Shown here piece after piece: positions 7,836 through 18,645 of a DNA stretch of 64,000 bases. The DNA lies in NCBI GenBank assembly GCA_903887775.1, contig CAISRB010000019.1:62001-126000 (forward strand), in the 5' to 3' direction. The first letter of the stretch is position 1. Each line of letters opens with the position of its first letter. Made by a program: the position numbers and the translations under genes. This DNA comes from an uncultured Bacteroidales bacterium. Its GTDB lineage: Bacteria > Bacteroidota > Bacteroidia > Bacteroidales > FEN-979. Under the pieces are notes generated by a model that saw only the letters and a list, made by a program, of their open reading frames with translations, was not told the DNA's origin and ran no database searches.

Positions 7836-9914
7836 ATGCCGAAACAGATCATTTTTTTTCTTGTCCTTCTGGCTACTCTTGGAATATTCACATATTCAGT
7901 ATATCGTTACATCAGGTTTTTCAGGCTTACGAAAGCCGGATTCCCTGTTAAGGGCTTCCTCAGGAGGACAGGGATCATGTTCAGGGTGGCTATCGGCCAG
8001 ACGAAGATCTTCAGATTCCCCTTTGTGGGATTTATGCACGCCATGGTATTCTGGGGCTTCTGCGTGATCCTTTTTGGCAGCATCGAAATGATTATAGATG
8101 GCCTTGGGGGCACTGAAAAAGCGTTGGGTTCCCTGGGTGTATTTTATAATATCATGATGGGCAGCGGGGATGTGTTTGCTCTGATCATCGCGATTTCAAT
8201 CCTGGGTTTTGTTGTCAGGAGGGTGTTTCTTCATATCAAACGTTTTGAAGGCATTGAAATGAAGCACATTTCTCATCTTGATGCCAATATCGCCCTTGGC
8301 CTTATTTTTTTTCTTATGATCTCCCTCCAGGGGATGAACATTGCTTATATACAGCAGCAGAACCTTGCCGGCAAGGCAGTACTGGGCTTTTATCCCCTGA
8401 GCGGGTTGTTCAGGGGAATCCTTGCAGGCTATAATATCCGGACTGTCGGAATTCTTTATGAAACCTGCTGGTGGTCTCATATTTTGGTGATCTTTATTTT
8501 CGCAAACTATCTGCCTTACTCGAAGCATTTTCATGTTTTTATGTCGGCCCCCAATGTCTTTCTCTCCAGGCTTGATCCTTTGGGTAAGCTGACCAATATG
8601 GAAGAGATCACACGCGAGGTGAAACTGATGCTTGATCCCGATGCTTTGGCTTCAGCACCTCCTGCAAATGCGAGTACAGAACGATTCGGTGTTAAGGATG
8701 TTGAAGACGTAAGCTGGAAAAATTATTTCGACTCTCTTGCCTGTACCGAATGCGGCCGCTGTACCTCGGTCTGCCCGGCCAATATAACAGGTAAAAAACT
8801 TTCACCCCGAAAGATCATGATGGACCTTCGTGCAAGGATGAAAGAAAAGGGCCCTCTGATGGTAAAACATGGCAGGGATTATTCGGATCACAGATCGCTT
8901 ATCAGGGAATATATTTCGGAAGAGGAACTCTGGGCTTGCACTACCTGTAATGCCTGTGCGGGGGAATGCCCGATCAATATAAACCAACCCACGCTCATCG
9001 TGGATATGCGCAGGTACCTGGTCATGGAAGAAGCATCTGCGCCTGGCCAGCTCAAGGCCATGTTCAGCTATATTGAGAACAACGGGGCTCCATGGCAGTT
9101 TTCACAGGGAGACCGTATGCAGTGGGCTAAAGACCTCGATCCCCCTGTGATGGCGAATCTTTTTGCCAGAGGAGAAAAGCCCGAATTTTTGTATTGGGTG
9201 GGATGCTCCGGTGCCTTTGACGACAGGTACCGCAAAGTCTCGAGGGCATTTACAAAAATACTCAGCTCCCTGGATGTGAGTTATGCGGTTCTCGGAACTG
9301 AAGAAACCTGTACGGGGGATCCTGCCAGGAGAGCAGGTAATGAGATGCTTTACCAGATACAGGCATTGCAGAATATTGCCTTATTCAAGTCATACGGTAT
9401 TAAAAAAATACTCACTACATGCCCGCATTGCTACAATATCTTCAAAAATGAATACCCTGACCTCGGAGGTCATTATGAAGTGATAAACTATTTACAGTTC
9501 CTGGATATGATGGTAAGCCGGGGAACACTGAAGCTTACTGACGAAGTCTTCGGCAATGACAATATCACCTATCATGATCCCTGTTATCTCGGACGGGCGA
9601 ATGAGATCTATGAGGAACCCAGGAAAATTCTGAAGCATCTGAGCTCCCGTTATACGGAAATGCGAAGGAACCACAGTTCTTCTCTTTGCTGCGGCGGAGG
9701 AGGCGGACAAATGTTCAAGGAAGCTGAGCCCGGTAACAAGGAAGTCTACACGGAACGTACCGAAGACGTGCTTCTTTCAGGTGCCGGGGTAGTTGCCACC
9801 GCCTGCCCTTTTTGCATGAATATGATCACAGATGGAATAAAATATAAAAACAGGGAAACCGATGTCAGAAATCTCGATATTGCAGAACTGATCGCAGTTT
9901 CATTAAACCTCTAA
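7836..9914 (+). CDS. Membrane Fe-S oxidoreductase, probable ETF:menaquinone oxidoreductase (EMO/DUF224 type)
   Basis: Protein of 692 residues in three parts. Residues 1-240 are a NarI-like membrane domain of about five to six helices with histidines that could bind heme b (His68, His148, His215). Residues 300-380 are a two-cluster ferredoxin domain: C303-C306-C309-C313 and C368-C371-C374-C378. Residues 450-690 hold two CCG (DUF224) cysteine-rich domains, with TCPHC and then ACPFC and the CCGGGGG motif. The same architecture occurs in the membrane oxidoreductase that passes electrons from ETF to menaquinone in fatty-acid-oxidising anaerobes. Its place between etfA and an acyl-CoA dehydrogenase supports that role. 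A general heterodisulfide-reductase-like protein is the alternative. Confidence 0.85.
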   Translation: MPKQIIFFLVLLATLGIFTYSVYRYIRFFRLTKAGFPVKGFLRRTGIMFRVAIGQTKIFRFPFVGFMHAMVFWGFCVILFGSIEMIIDGLGGTEKALGSLGVFYNIMMGSGDVFALIIAISILGFVVRRVFLHIKRFEGIEMKHISHLDANIALGLIFFLMISLQGMNIAYIQQQNLAGKAVLGFYPLSGLFRGILAGYNIRTVGILYETCWWSHILVIFIFANYLPYSKHFHVFMSAPNVFLSRLDPLGKLTNMEEITREVKLMLDPDALASAPPANASTERFGVKDVEDVSWKNYFDSLACTECGRCTSVCPANITGKKLSPRKIMMDLRARMKEKGPLMVKHGRDYSDHRSLIREYISEEELWACTTCNACAGECPININQPTLIVDMRRYLVMEEASAPGQLKAMFSYIENNGAPWQFSQGDRMQWAKDLDPPVMANLFARGEKPEFLYWVGCSGAFDDRYRKVSRAFTKILSSLDVSYAVLGTEETCTGDPARRAGNEMLYQIQALQNIALFKSYGIKKILTTCPHCYNIFKNEYPDLGGHYEVINYLQFLDMMVSRGTLKLTDEVFGNDNITYHDPCYLGRANEIYEEPRKILKHLSSRYTEMRRNHSSSLCCGGGGGQMFKEAEPGNKEVYTERTEDVLLSGAGVVATACPFCMNMITDGIKYKNRETDVRNLDIAELIAVSLNL

Positions 9915-9937
9915 GAATAATAACCAAACCCAGCCAA

Positions 9938-11722
9938 ATGGAAAGCCAGCAAGTATTGAAAAGCGGTGAATTTCTCGTTCGCCAGATCACTCCAGCCGAC
10001 ATCTTTATCCCTGAGGAATTTAATGAGGAACAGTTAATGATCGCTCAGACCTGCCGCGATTTTTTACAGTCAGAGGTTTACCCGGTAATAGAAAAAATTG
10101 ATGCTCCTGATACGGCATTGATGAAAACCATCCTTAAGAAAGCAGGCGAACTGGGTCTGATGGGTATCGCTATCCCCGAGGAGTATGGCGGGTTCGGCCA
10201 GTCTTTTGTTACGCAGATGCTTGCGGCGGAAACCATTGGCGCAGGATATTCATTTTCCGTCGCATTTATGGCCCATACGGGGATAGGTACATTGCCGATC
10301 ATGTATTATGGCAATGAAGACCAGCGCCAGCGCTATGTCACCCGGCTGGCTTCAGGCGAATTGATAGGCGCTTACTGCCTTACCGAACCCGGAGCAGGCA
10401 GCGATGCCAATTCAGGAAAGTCGCAGGCTGTACTTTCCCAGGATGGAAAACATTATATCCTGAACGGGCAGAAAATGTGGATCACCAATGCCGGATTTGC
10501 CGATACCCAGGTGGTATTTGCCAAAATAGACAGGGACAGGGTATTGTCGGCATTTATTGTTGAACGTACATTCCCGGGAGTCTCGGTAAATCCTGATGAA
10601 CATAAGATGGGGATCAAAGGATCATCCACCGCACAGATCTTTTATAATGATGTTAAGGTTCCTGTAGAAAATCTTATCGGAGCCAGGGGGGAAGGATTCC
10701 GTATTGCACTCAGCATCCTTCATATGGGCCGGATAAAGCTGGGCGCCAACGTCCTCGGGGCTGCCAAAAAATCCATTAACGATTCAGTGAAATATGCAAA
10801 TGAGCGTAAACAGTTCGGAGTGCTTATCTCCACTTTCGGGGCTATTAAATATAAGCTTGCCGAGCAGGTTATCCGTACGTTTGCCCTTGAATCAGCTATT
10901 TACAGAGTTAGCAGGGATGTCGATATCCAGATAGAGAAAAATAAAGCTGAAGGAATGGATAAGGGTCGTGCCAGTATTGAAGGTATCAGCCATTATGCTG
11001 TTGAAGCTGCTATTCTGAAGGTTTATGGCTCTGAAGCTCTCGATTATGTAATTGACGAGGCTGTCCAGATCCATGGAGGAATGGGTTATTCCGCTGAAAT
11101 GGCTGTTGAAAGGGGATACCGTGATTCGAGGATTAACAGGATATTTGAAGGGACCAATGAGATAAACCGGCTGCTGGTCGTTGATACGGCGATGAAGCGT
11201 GCGATGAAGGGCGACTTCGACCTGATGGGCGTTGCCGAAAAACTGATGGCAGACCCTGGACATGTTGCCGAGACGAAACCATCATCCGAAGGATATTATG
11301 AAGAGAAGATGCGTTACACCCGTAACTTTAAAAAGGCCATTTTGCTGGTGATCCATGGAGCATCAAAAACTTTCGAAAAGCAACTGGGACAGGAACAGGA
11401 AATACTTAATAATATTTCCGACATGATCATGGAGCTTTACATGGCCGAAACGACTGCTCTCAGGGTGAACAAGCTTGAAGGGATAAAAGGAAATGATGCT
11501 GTAGCTTTATATAAGGACATCCTTGATGTTCTGGTATATGATGTGGCCGAAAGGATCCGCAAAGAAGGATGTAACGCTGTCAACAGCTTTGCTTCCGGAG
11601 AACAGGCCGGCATTTTGGTTAAAGCTGTGAATTCCCTCTGTCTTGTCGAAGGCTGTAATACTAAAGAAGCCCGCAGGAGGATCGCCGCAAAACTGATTGG
11701 GGATAACAAGTATACATTTTAA
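9938..11722 (+). CDS. Acyl-CoA dehydrogenase, long form with C-terminal extension
   Basis: Protein of 594 residues. The FAD-dependent dehydrogenase core covers about 30-410, with CLTEPGAGSDA and MWITNAGFAD in the flavin/substrate regions, and RIFEGTNEINRLL, whose glutamate is in the usual position of the catalytic base. A further 180 residues resemble the extra domain of VLCAD/ACAD9-type enzymes. It oxidises acyl-CoA to enoyl-CoA and hands electrons to ETF. It is the last gene of the operon, 23 bases after the membrane oxidoreductase. Chain-length preference cannot be read from the sequence. Confidence 0.92.
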   Translation: MESQQVLKSGEFLVRQITPADIFIPEEFNEEQLMIAQTCRDFLQSEVYPVIEKIDAPDTALMKTILKKAGELGLMGIAIPEEYGGFGQSFVTQMLAAETIGAGYSFSVAFMAHTGIGTLPIMYYGNEDQRQRYVTRLASGELIGAYCLTEPGAGSDANSGKSQAVLSQDGKHYILNGQKMWITNAGFADTQVVFAKIDRDRVLSAFIVERTFPGVSVNPDEHKMGIKGSSTAQIFYNDVKVPVENLIGARGEGFRIALSILHMGRIKLGANVLGAAKKSINDSVKYANERKQFGVLISTFGAIKYKLAEQVIRTFALESAIYRVSRDVDIQIEKNKAEGMDKGRASIEGISHYAVEAAILKVYGSEALDYVIDEAVQIHGGMGYSAEMAVERGYRDSRINRIFEGTNEINRLLVVDTAMKRAMKGDFDLMGVAEKLMADPGHVAETKPSSEGYYEEKMRYTRNFKKAILLVIHGASKTFEKQLGQEQEILNNISDMIMELYMAETTALRVNKLEGIKGNDAVALYKDILDVLVYDVAERIRKEGCNAVNSFASGEQAGILVKAVNSLCLVEGCNTKEARRRIAAKLIGDNKYTF

Positions 11723-11724
11723 GG

Positions 11725-11756
11725 CCGGAAAAGCAGCAAAGTTTGCTTATCCGCTT
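11725..11756. terminator. Possible weak bidirectional terminator
   Basis: The short gap between the convergent acyl-CoA dehydrogenase and clpC genes can fold as CGGA...AGCAAA / TTTGCT...TCCG with an internal bulge, followed by a short T run. This is the only candidate stop signal between the two genes. The evidence is weak. Confidence 0.3.
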
Positions 11757-14315
11757 TTAGTTTTCACCCTTCTTTGACGGAATAACGGCTTCAGCCTTTG
11801 TCACTGTTACTAAAACGTCAGTCTTTTCCTGGTTGATTTCAAGGGTAAGGATATCATTGACCGTCAGCTTTGACTTTATAACCTCTTCGGCAAGGACGTC
11901 TTCAATGTATTTCTGAATCGCGCGTTTTAAAGGCCTGGCCCCGAACTGTACATCCCAGCCTTTCTCAGCTATAAAGTCTTTAGCCTCCGTACTGATCACG
12001 ACCTGGTAGCCTATATTCTTTATACGTTTAAAGAGGAGAGCCAGTTCAATATCGATAATTTTATGAATATCATCCCGTTCGAGCGAATTGAAGATGATGA
12101 CATCGTCGATACGGTTCAGAAATTCAGGAGCAAAAGTCTTTTTCAGTGCATTCTCAATAACTCCCCTCGCGTGGTCGGCTCCGGATTCCATCTTGGCTTT
12201 CGTCATGAAACCAACCCCCTGGCCGAAATCTTTGAGCTGGCGGGAGCCTATATTCGAAGTCATGATCACAATGGAATTTTTAAAATCGACTCTGCGGCCA
12301 AAGCTGTCAGTCAGCTGTCCATCGTCAAGGACCTGCAATAACAGGTGGAAGACATCGGGATGAGCTTTTTCGATTTCATCCAGCAGAATAATAGAGTAGG
12401 GGCGGCGGCGGATTTTTTCGGTCAGCTGTCCTCCTTCTTCATAACCCACGTATCCCGGGGGGGCGCCTATAAGCCTTGACACAGCAAATTTTTCCATGTA
12501 TTCGCTCATGTCGATGCGGACAAGAGCATCTTCGGTATCAAAGAGGTACCTGGCAAGTATCTTCGCAAGGTGGGTTTTCCCCACACCTGTGGGACCCAGG
12601 AAAATAAATGTGCCGATCGGCTTATTGGGGTCTTTCAGTCCAGCACGGTTGCGCCGGATCGCTTTAACAACTTTCTTAATTGCTTCATTCTGGCCGATTA
12701 CCGAATTGCCAAGCTCGTCCTCCATATTGATAAGCTTTTCGCTTTCATTTTTGGCGATACGCTGCACGGGAATTCCGGTCATCATTGCCACTACTTCTGC
12801 AACGTTCTCTTCACTGACTGTCTCGCGGTTGATCCGGGATTGTTCTTCCCATTTTTTCTTCTCCTTCTCGAGGTTGTCCTGGAGCTTCCTTTCAGTGTCC
12901 CTGAGGTCGGCGGCCTCTTCAAATTTCTGGCTGTTGATTGCCTGCATCTTCTTTTTCCTGGCCTCTTCGATCTGGCTTTCAATATTGATGATCTCCTGGG
13001 GCACGTTGATATGCGTGATATGCACCCTTGCGCCAGCCTCATCCAGCGCATCAATAGCCTTATCGGGCAGGTAGCGGTCGCTCAGGTAGCGGGTGGTAAG
13101 GGAAACACATGCCCTGATCGCCTCATCCGTGTATTTGACCAGATGATGATCTTCATATTTCTCTTTTATATTCTGAAGGATCTCGATTGTTTCATCCGGG
13201 TCGGTAGGGTCGACCAGCACTTTTTCGAAACGCCTTTCAAGAGCACCGTCTTTTTCAATATATTGCCTGTATTCATCGAGGGTTGTGGCGCCAATACATT
13301 GTAATTCGCCCCTGGCAAGAGCCGGCTTGAACATGTTCGATGCGTCGAGCGAACCTGATGCATTACCTGCTCCGACTATCGTATGTATTTCGTCAATAAA
13401 AAGAATAATGTTGGGATTTTTTTCCAGCTCATTGAGGACGGCTTTCATCCTTTCCTCGAACTGACCACGGTATTTTGTGCCTGCAACCAGGGATGCCAGG
13501 TCAAGGGAAACTAAACGCTTATTGAACAAAGCCCTCGAAACTTTTCTCTGGACTATCCTGAGCGCCAAGCCTTCAGCGATAGCTGACTTGCCAACGCCGG
13601 GTTCTCCGATAAGAATAGGGTTGTTCTTCTTGCGCCGGCTGAGGATCTGCGCAATACGCTGAAGTTCTTTCTCTCTTCCGACAATAGGGTCAAGGCGGCC
13701 TTCCTCCGCAGCCCTTGTGATGTCCCTGCCAAAATTATCAAGAACCGGAGTTTTCGATTTCGTTTCGCCCGATCGTTTCGGGGTTGACATGAATGATTTT
13801 CCTCCTTCTTCCTGCTCTTCATCTTCCTCGTCCTTCGGCAGGATGTCCTGAACAGGCATCGGCTTATCCTCCCTTCCTGAACTCATCGTAGCCCTGAGCT
13901 CTTCCCTGAAACTGTCATAAGTTATGCCAAAATTACCGAATGTTTTTGTTACAAGGTTGTTCTCATCCTTTAAGATTGCAAGCAGAAGATGCTCTGTGCC
14001 AATAAGTTCACTGTTAAACACCTTGGCTTCAAGATATGTAATCTTAAGCGCTCGTTCGGCCTGTTTGATCAGCGGAATATTTTCGGCGCCTGCCGGGCGT
14101 TCTTTGTGGCTGGCAACAGCCATCTCAATCTTGTTCCTGATCTCTTTCAGATCAGCTCCAAGGTTCCTTAATATCTTGATAGCAAGTCCTTCACCTTCCC
14201 TGATAATTCCCAGGGAAAGGTGTTCAAGGCCTATATAATCATTACCCAGGCGCTGGGCCTCTTCCCTGCTATATATAAGAACGTCTTTTACTCGTTGCGA
14301 AAACTTTGCTTCCAT
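11757..14315 (-). CDS. clpC: ClpC, AAA+ unfoldase of the Clp protease
   Basis: Protein of 852 residues. Two Clp_N repeats (about 1-145) are followed by an acidic linker (160-171), the first AAA+ module with Walker A GEPGVGKS (237-244) and Walker B LFIDEI, a UVR-type middle segment (about 446-480), and the second AAA+ module with Walker A GPTGVGKT (574-581). The VGF motif at 701-703 is the loop that docks on ClpP. ClpC unfolds proteins and feeds them to ClpP. clpS and aat elsewhere in the window could supply N-degron substrates. It stands alone on the minus strand, divergent from gyrA. Confidence 0.95.
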   Translation of the reverse strand: MEAKFSQRVKDVLIYSREEAQRLGNDYIGLEHLSLGIIREGEGLAIKILRNLGADLKEIRNKIEMAVASHKERPAGAENIPLIKQAERALKITYLEAKVFNSELIGTEHLLLAILKDENNLVTKTFGNFGITYDSFREELRATMSSGREDKPMPVQDILPKDEEDEEQEEGGKSFMSTPKRSGETKSKTPVLDNFGRDITRAAEEGRLDPIVGREKELQRIAQILSRRKKNNPILIGEPGVGKSAIAEGLALRIVQRKVSRALFNKRLVSLDLASLVAGTKYRGQFEERMKAVLNELEKNPNIILFIDEIHTIVGAGNASGSLDASNMFKPALARGELQCIGATTLDEYRQYIEKDGALERRFEKVLVDPTDPDETIEILQNIKEKYEDHHLVKYTDEAIRACVSLTTRYLSDRYLPDKAIDALDEAGARVHITHINVPQEIINIESQIEEARKKKMQAINSQKFEEAADLRDTERKLQDNLEKEKKKWEEQSRINRETVSEENVAEVVAMMTGIPVQRIAKNESEKLINMEDELGNSVIGQNEAIKKVVKAIRRNRAGLKDPNKPIGTFIFLGPTGVGKTHLAKILARYLFDTEDALVRIDMSEYMEKFAVSRLIGAPPGYVGYEEGGQLTEKIRRRPYSIILLDEIEKAHPDVFHLLLQVLDDGQLTDSFGRRVDFKNSIVIMTSNIGSRQLKDFGQGVGFMTKAKMESGADHARGVIENALKKTFAPEFLNRIDDVIIFNSLERDDIHKIIDIELALLFKRIKNIGYQVVISTEAKDFIAEKGWDVQFGARPLKRAIQKYIEDVLAEEVIKSKLTVNDILTLEINQEKTDVLVTVTKAEAVIPSKKGEN

Positions 14316-14623
14316 TCAATCATTCCTTTCTCATTAATTATTCTTCAGGCTGCAAACATCTTGTAAGAATACGAATTTATTTGTAACCGCATATGATGGT
14401 TTACAATAATCAAGCCAGATTTTTTATCTGTAAAAATGGCAACGGCCCAAAAATACGATCGATATTGTCAACATCATAACGAAAGACCTTTAATTATTAA
14501 CATTTCCGTGTTCATAAGAGCTTAAAATAATACTCTGTTTTCCCATGGTAATCTGATGGATTTTTGTTACCTTCGTACACAAGAGTAAAAATAATTATAT
14601 TACTGAAAATCAATTGAATAAAA
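14316..14623. promoter_or_regulatory. Divergent intergenic region between clpC and gyrA
   Basis: 308 bases without a gene. On the minus strand TAAATTCG (14372-14379) may be the clpC -7 element, a variant of TAnnTTTG. On the plus strand the gyrA element is at 14568-14575. I see no heat-shock operator of the CIRCE type and no other conserved structure. Confidence 0.4.
14568..14575 (+). promoter_or_regulatory. Probable -7 element of gyrA
   Basis: TACCTTCG is a one-base variant of TAnnTTTG, 48 bases before the gyrA ATG. A T-rich TTTTTG lies immediately before it, but too close to be the -33 element. Confidence 0.4.
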
Positions 14624-17218
14624 ATGGATAAACTAGAATCCGGAGAGAAGATCATCCAGGTAAACATTGAGAACCAGATGAAGACGGCATATATCGACTA
14701 TTCTATGTCGGTAATTGTTGCAAGAGCTTTACCTGATGTTAGGGACGGACTGAAGCCTGTTCACCGCAGGGTACTGTTTGGAATGTATGAACTTGGAGTG
14801 CTTTCAAACCGTTCATATAAGAAATCGGCACGTATAGTAGGAGAGGTGCTGGGCAAGTACCATCCTCACGGAGATACATCGGTTTATGATGCCATGGTAC
14901 GTATGGCCCAGGAATGGAGCCTGAGGTATCCCCTGGTTGACGGTCAGGGTAATTTCGGGTCAATGGACGGTGATAATCCGGCCGCTATGAGGTATACCGA
15001 AGCCAGGATGCGTAAAATTGCTGAAGAAGTTGTAGCTGATATTGAAAAAGACACTGTCGATTTTAAACTTAATTTCGATGACTCCCTGAAGGAACCTACC
15101 GTGATGCCATGCAGGATCCCAAACCTGCTTATCAACGGCGCTTCCGGCATTGCAGTGGGAATGGCAACGAATATGGCTCCCCATAATTTAAGTGAAGTAG
15201 TGGATGGCATCATCGCGTATATTGATAACAGGGACATTACCATTGATGAACTGATGAAGTTCATCAAGGCCCCTGACTTTCCGACAGGCGGGGTGATCTA
15301 TGGCTATGAAGGGGTAAAGGAAGCCTACCACACAGGCAGGGGAAGAGTCATGATGCGCGGTGAAATTAAGATAGAACAGGACAATAACGGAAGGGAAAAG
15401 ATTATCGTAACCTCGGTTCCATACCAGGTGAACAAGGCGGAGATGATCAAAAAGACAGCTGAACTTGTCAATGATAAGAAAATTGAAGGGATCACCGATA
15501 TACGCGACGAATCCGATCGCAGTGGGGTGCGCATAGTGTATGAACTCAAGAAGGAGGCCATCACGAATGTTGTCCTCAATAAATTATACCAAATGACTCC
15601 CTTGCAGACGTCATTCAATATCAACAATATAGCCCTCGTCAAGGGGAGGCCTATGATGCTGAACCTGAAGGACCTCATCGTGCATTATGTAGAACACCGG
15701 CATGAGGTTATCACAAGGAGGACAAAGTTTGAACTTGCTGAAGCGGAAAAACGTGCTCACATTCTTATTGGTTTGCTGATTGCACTGGACAATCTTGACG
15801 CAGTGATCAAGCTGATCCGAGAGTCAAGGACTCCTGATGACGCACGTACGGGCCTGATGGAAAAATTCAGTCTCAGTGAAATCCAGGCGAGGGCAATTCT
15901 CGACATGAGGCTGCAACGGCTTACAGGCCTGGAACGGGACAAGATCAAAGACGAATACGAGGAACTTCTTAAACTTATTGAGAACCTCAAGAATATTCTC
16001 GCGAATGAGAACCTGAGAATGGATATCATTAAGGATGAGATGAGGGAGATCAAGGAAAAATATGGTGATGAATCCCGCACCCAGATCGTTTATGCCGCAA
16101 ACGACTTCAGGATGGAAGATGTGATTGCGGATGAAAACGTTGTGATCACGATCTCTCATATGGGATATATCAAACGGACTCCCCTATCAGAGTATCGCAG
16201 GCAGAATAGGGGAGGGAAAGGATTCAGGGGATCCGACATACGGGATGAAGATTTTCTTGAACACCTTTTTGTAGCCACGAATCATAACTACCTGCTTTTC
16301 TTTACTGAAAAAGGTAAATGCTTCTGGCTTAGGGTATTTGAGATACCTGAAGGAACTAAGGTTTCGAAGGGCCGTGCTATTCAGAACCTGATCAATATTG
16401 AACCTGACGATAAAGTCAGGGCTTTTATCAATGTGAAGGATTTAAAGGATGAAGAATACTGTGCCTCAAATTACATTATCCTGTGTACTAAAAAGGGAAC
16501 TATTAAAAAGACTTCATTGGAGGCATATTCCAGGCCCAGGCAGAACGGGATCATTGCCATCAATATTAATGAAGGTGACCGCTTGCTTGAAGCCAAACTG
16601 ACCCATGGCGAGGATGAAGTGCTTATGGCCCTGCGTTCAGGAAGAGCGATCCGTTTCAATGAAAGCAAGGTAAGGCCTATGGGGCGCAATGCATCGGGTG
16701 TTCGTGGTATAACACTCCGTAACAGTGAAGATGAAGTGGTGGGGATGGTCTGCCTGCCGAAAGACCAGAAGAGAGAGGTTCTGGTTGTATCTGAAAATGG
16801 TTATGGCAAGAGATCCGATATTGAGGATTACCGGGTAACAAACCGGGGAGGGAAAGGTGTAAAAACTATCAATATAACCGAAAAAACAGGTCCTTTGATC
16901 GCTGTTCGTGACGTCACCGACAGTGATGACCTGATGATCATTAACAAATCGGGGATAATTATACGCATGGCTATTGCTGACCTGAGGATTGTCGGACGTG
17001 CAACCCAGGGAGTCAGACTGATCAAGATCAATGAAGGAGATGCCATTGCTGCCGTTGCAAAGGTTGAGGTTGAAGAGGGTGCTGAAGATGATGAAACTGC
17101 TTTGGCTGAAGGTGATCAGGCGATGGATGGGGAGCCGGATTCTCCTGATGATTCAGGTTCAGGCAGTGAATCAGGTTCCCGGGAAACTGAACATCCGGCC
17201 GAAAATGAAGAAAATTAA
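14624..17218 (+). CDS. gyrA: DNA gyrase subunit A
   Basis: Protein of 864 residues. The breakage-reunion domain has the catalytic Tyr124 in [10 protein letters not shown] and a quinolone-region sequence [12 protein letters not shown], with Thr85 and Asp89 at the positions of E. coli Ser83 and Asp87. The C-terminal beta-pinwheel contains the GyrA box QNRGGKG, which marks gyrase rather than topoisomerase IV. The last 45 residues are an acidic, Ser/Glu-rich tail. With GyrB it introduces negative supercoils. Its last 45 residues overlap an out-of-frame upstream extension of the next gene, which was not used. Confidence 0.95.
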   Translation: MDKLESGEKIIQVNIENQMKTAYIDYSMSVIVARALPDVRDGLKPVHRRVLFGMYELGVLSNRSYKKSARIVGEVLGKYHPHGDTSVYDAMVRMAQEWSLRYPLVDGQGNFGSMDGDNPAAMRYTEARMRKIAEEVVADIEKDTVDFKLNFDDSLKEPTVMPCRIPNLLINGASGIAVGMATNMAPHNLSEVVDGIIAYIDNRDITIDELMKFIKAPDFPTGGVIYGYEGVKEAYHTGRGRVMMRGEIKIEQDNNGREKIIVTSVPYQVNKAEMIKKTAELVNDKKIEGITDIRDESDRSGVRIVYELKKEAITNVVLNKLYQMTPLQTSFNINNIALVKGRPMMLNLKDLIVHYVEHRHEVITRRTKFELAEAEKRAHILIGLLIALDNLDAVIKLIRESRTPDDARTGLMEKFSLSEIQARAILDMRLQRLTGLERDKIKDEYEELLKLIENLKNILANENLRMDIIKDEMREIKEKYGDESRTQIVYAANDFRMEDVIADENVVITISHMGYIKRTPLSEYRRQNRGGKGFRGSDIRDEDFLEHLFVATNHNYLLFFTEKGKCFWLRVFEIPEGTKVSKGRAIQNLINIEPDDKVRAFINVKDLKDEEYCASNYIILCTKKGTIKKTSLEAYSRPRQNGIIAININEGDRLLEAKLTHGEDEVLMALRSGRAIRFNESKVRPMGRNASGVRGITLRNSEDEVVGMVCLPKDQKREVLVVSENGYGKRSDIEDYRVTNRGGKGVKTINITEKTGPLIAVRDVTDSDDLMIINKSGIIIRMAIADLRIVGRATQGVRLIKINEGDAIAAVAKVEVEEGAEDDETALAEGDQAMDGEPDSPDDSGSGSESGSRETEHPAENEEN

Positions 17219-17254
17219 TTTGCTGAGTATCTTTATTAATCAGGGGGCTTTTTA

Positions 17255-17262
17255 TAAATTTG
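17255..17262 (+). promoter_or_regulatory. -7 element before the TPR protein gene
   Basis: TAAATTTG followed by CC matches TAnnTTTG and lies 32 bases before the ATG at 17295. Its position also argues against the longer start at 17031. Confidence 0.45.
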
Positions 17263-17294
17263 CCGCTTCTAAAACGAAAATTAATTCTCCACAC

Positions 17295-18482
17295 ATGAAA
17301 AGGATAGTATTATTGGTGTTAATGGGTATCTCCATTTCACTCGCGTTTGGTCAAAAAGCTGTCCGCCAGACAGCATCTAACTACCTGAAAGAGGGAAAGT
17401 TAGATAAAGCACTCGAAGCCATCAACCAATGTATCCAGGATCCGAGCACCGCACAGGACCCCAAAGCATGGTTTATCCGCGGCAACATTTATTCTGAAAT
17501 TGGAGTAACAAAGGATGAAAAGTATAAAGCTCTTGATCCTGATCCCCTTGGGAAAGCACTGGAATCATATCAGAAAGCAACTCAGTATGATGAGAAGAAG
17601 GAATATGCAGAAGATATTTTCCAGAAAGTTAACTGGCAGAGGAATAAATATTTCAACGAAGCAGTTGAATATTATGGGAAGAAGGATTTTAAGGATGCTA
17701 TGCTGTCATTTGATCATAGCTTCTCGGCCCTGGCAGCTATAAATATTCACGATACTTTATCATTGTTCTATGCTGCCACTTGTGCATCCCTCGCAAATGA
17801 ACGGAGCCAGGCGAAAAAATATCTCATAGACCTATTAAAGTATAAGGCGAAGTCAGTTGCTATATATTCTTCTTTATCAGAATTATATCGTATTGATAAA
17901 GATTCAGGTGCAGCTCTTGCTGTGATCCGCGAAGGGCAGAAGATATACCCTGGTAATATGCCGTTATTCCTTGCCGAGACCAATATCTACCTGACCTTTG
18001 GCAACACAGATAAAGCGCTGAGTAACCTGAAATTGGCAGCTGTGAAAGACAGCGTTAACCCAAGTATTTACTATGCTTTGGGGACCATATACAATAAACT
18101 TGTTGATGATACGACAAAGAAAGCAGATTTCAGGGAGAAGATGTTTACGTCAGCGGAGGAAGCCTATAAAAAGTCGATACAGCTGAAACCTGACTATTTT
18201 GATCCTATTTTTAACCTTGGAGCTTTGTATGTTAACAAAGCCGTTGTTTATGATGACAAGGCAAAGAACCTGCCTTTGGATGCAGATGCTGAGTTTAAAA
18301 CACTTAAGGCTCAAGCTGATAAATACCTGGAATTAGCAATACCATACCTTGAGAAAGCAGCTGAATTACAACCAACCGATCTTTCAACGATGAGTTCACT
18401 GAAGCAAATATATATCAGGCAGCAGAAGACTGAGAAATTAAAAGCAATTAATGAAAAGATCAATGCTACACAGAAAAAGTAG
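17295..18482 (+). CDS. Exported tetratricopeptide-repeat protein
   Basis: Protein of 395 residues. The start at 17295 gives a clean signal peptide (MKRIVLLVLMGISISLAFG); an upstream in-frame start at 17031 would lie inside gyrA. TPR repeats fill the body, for example EGKLDKALEAINQCI (about 30-44), FGNTDKALSNLKLAA and AEEAYKKSIQLKPDYF. Such periplasmic TPR proteins usually act as binding scaffolds. No partner can be named. A strong terminator follows. Confidence 0.8.
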   Translation: MKRIVLLVLMGISISLAFGQKAVRQTASNYLKEGKLDKALEAINQCIQDPSTAQDPKAWFIRGNIYSEIGVTKDEKYKALDPDPLGKALESYQKATQYDEKKEYAEDIFQKVNWQRNKYFNEAVEYYGKKDFKDAMLSFDHSFSALAAINIHDTLSLFYAATCASLANERSQAKKYLIDLLKYKAKSVAIYSSLSELYRIDKDSGAALAVIREGQKIYPGNMPLFLAETNIYLTFGNTDKALSNLKLAAVKDSVNPSIYYALGTIYNKLVDDTTKKADFREKMFTSAEEAYKKSIQLKPDYFDPIFNLGALYVNKAVVYDDKAKNLPLDADAEFKTLKAQADKYLELAIPYLEKAAELQPTDLSTMSSLKQIYIRQQKTEKLKAINEKINATQKK

Positions 18483-18508
18483 GGAACTTCAGAATCTTAT
18501 TATAAAAC

Positions 18509-18546
18509 AAAGAAGCCGCGAATTTGCCGCGGCTTCTTTGTTTTTA
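18509..18546 (+). terminator. Rho-independent terminator after the TPR gene
   Basis: A perfect 12-bp stem (AAAGAAGCCGCG, 18509-18520, with its complement at 18528-18539) encloses a 7-base loop and is followed by GTTTTTA. This is the strongest intrinsic terminator in the window. Its A-rich 5' side means it could also act for the opposite strand. Confidence 0.85.
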
Positions 18547-18645
18547 TGGCAGACAGGAAGGGGTATCTGTTTATCAATATTTCTACTTAACATAATATTA
18601 ATTATAAGACTGAACCAATATATATAAGGATAGAAATATTAAGGG

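Noticed and set aside
12496-13304. Open frames of 192 and 244 codons antisense to clpC
   Set aside because: They lie entirely inside the conserved ClpC gene on the other strand, have low-complexity, Ser/Phe-rich translations and match no family.
17031-17294. Upstream extension of the TPR gene
   Set aside because: It overlaps gyrA by 188 bases and would put the signal peptide in the middle of the protein. The -7 element at 17255 lies after it.
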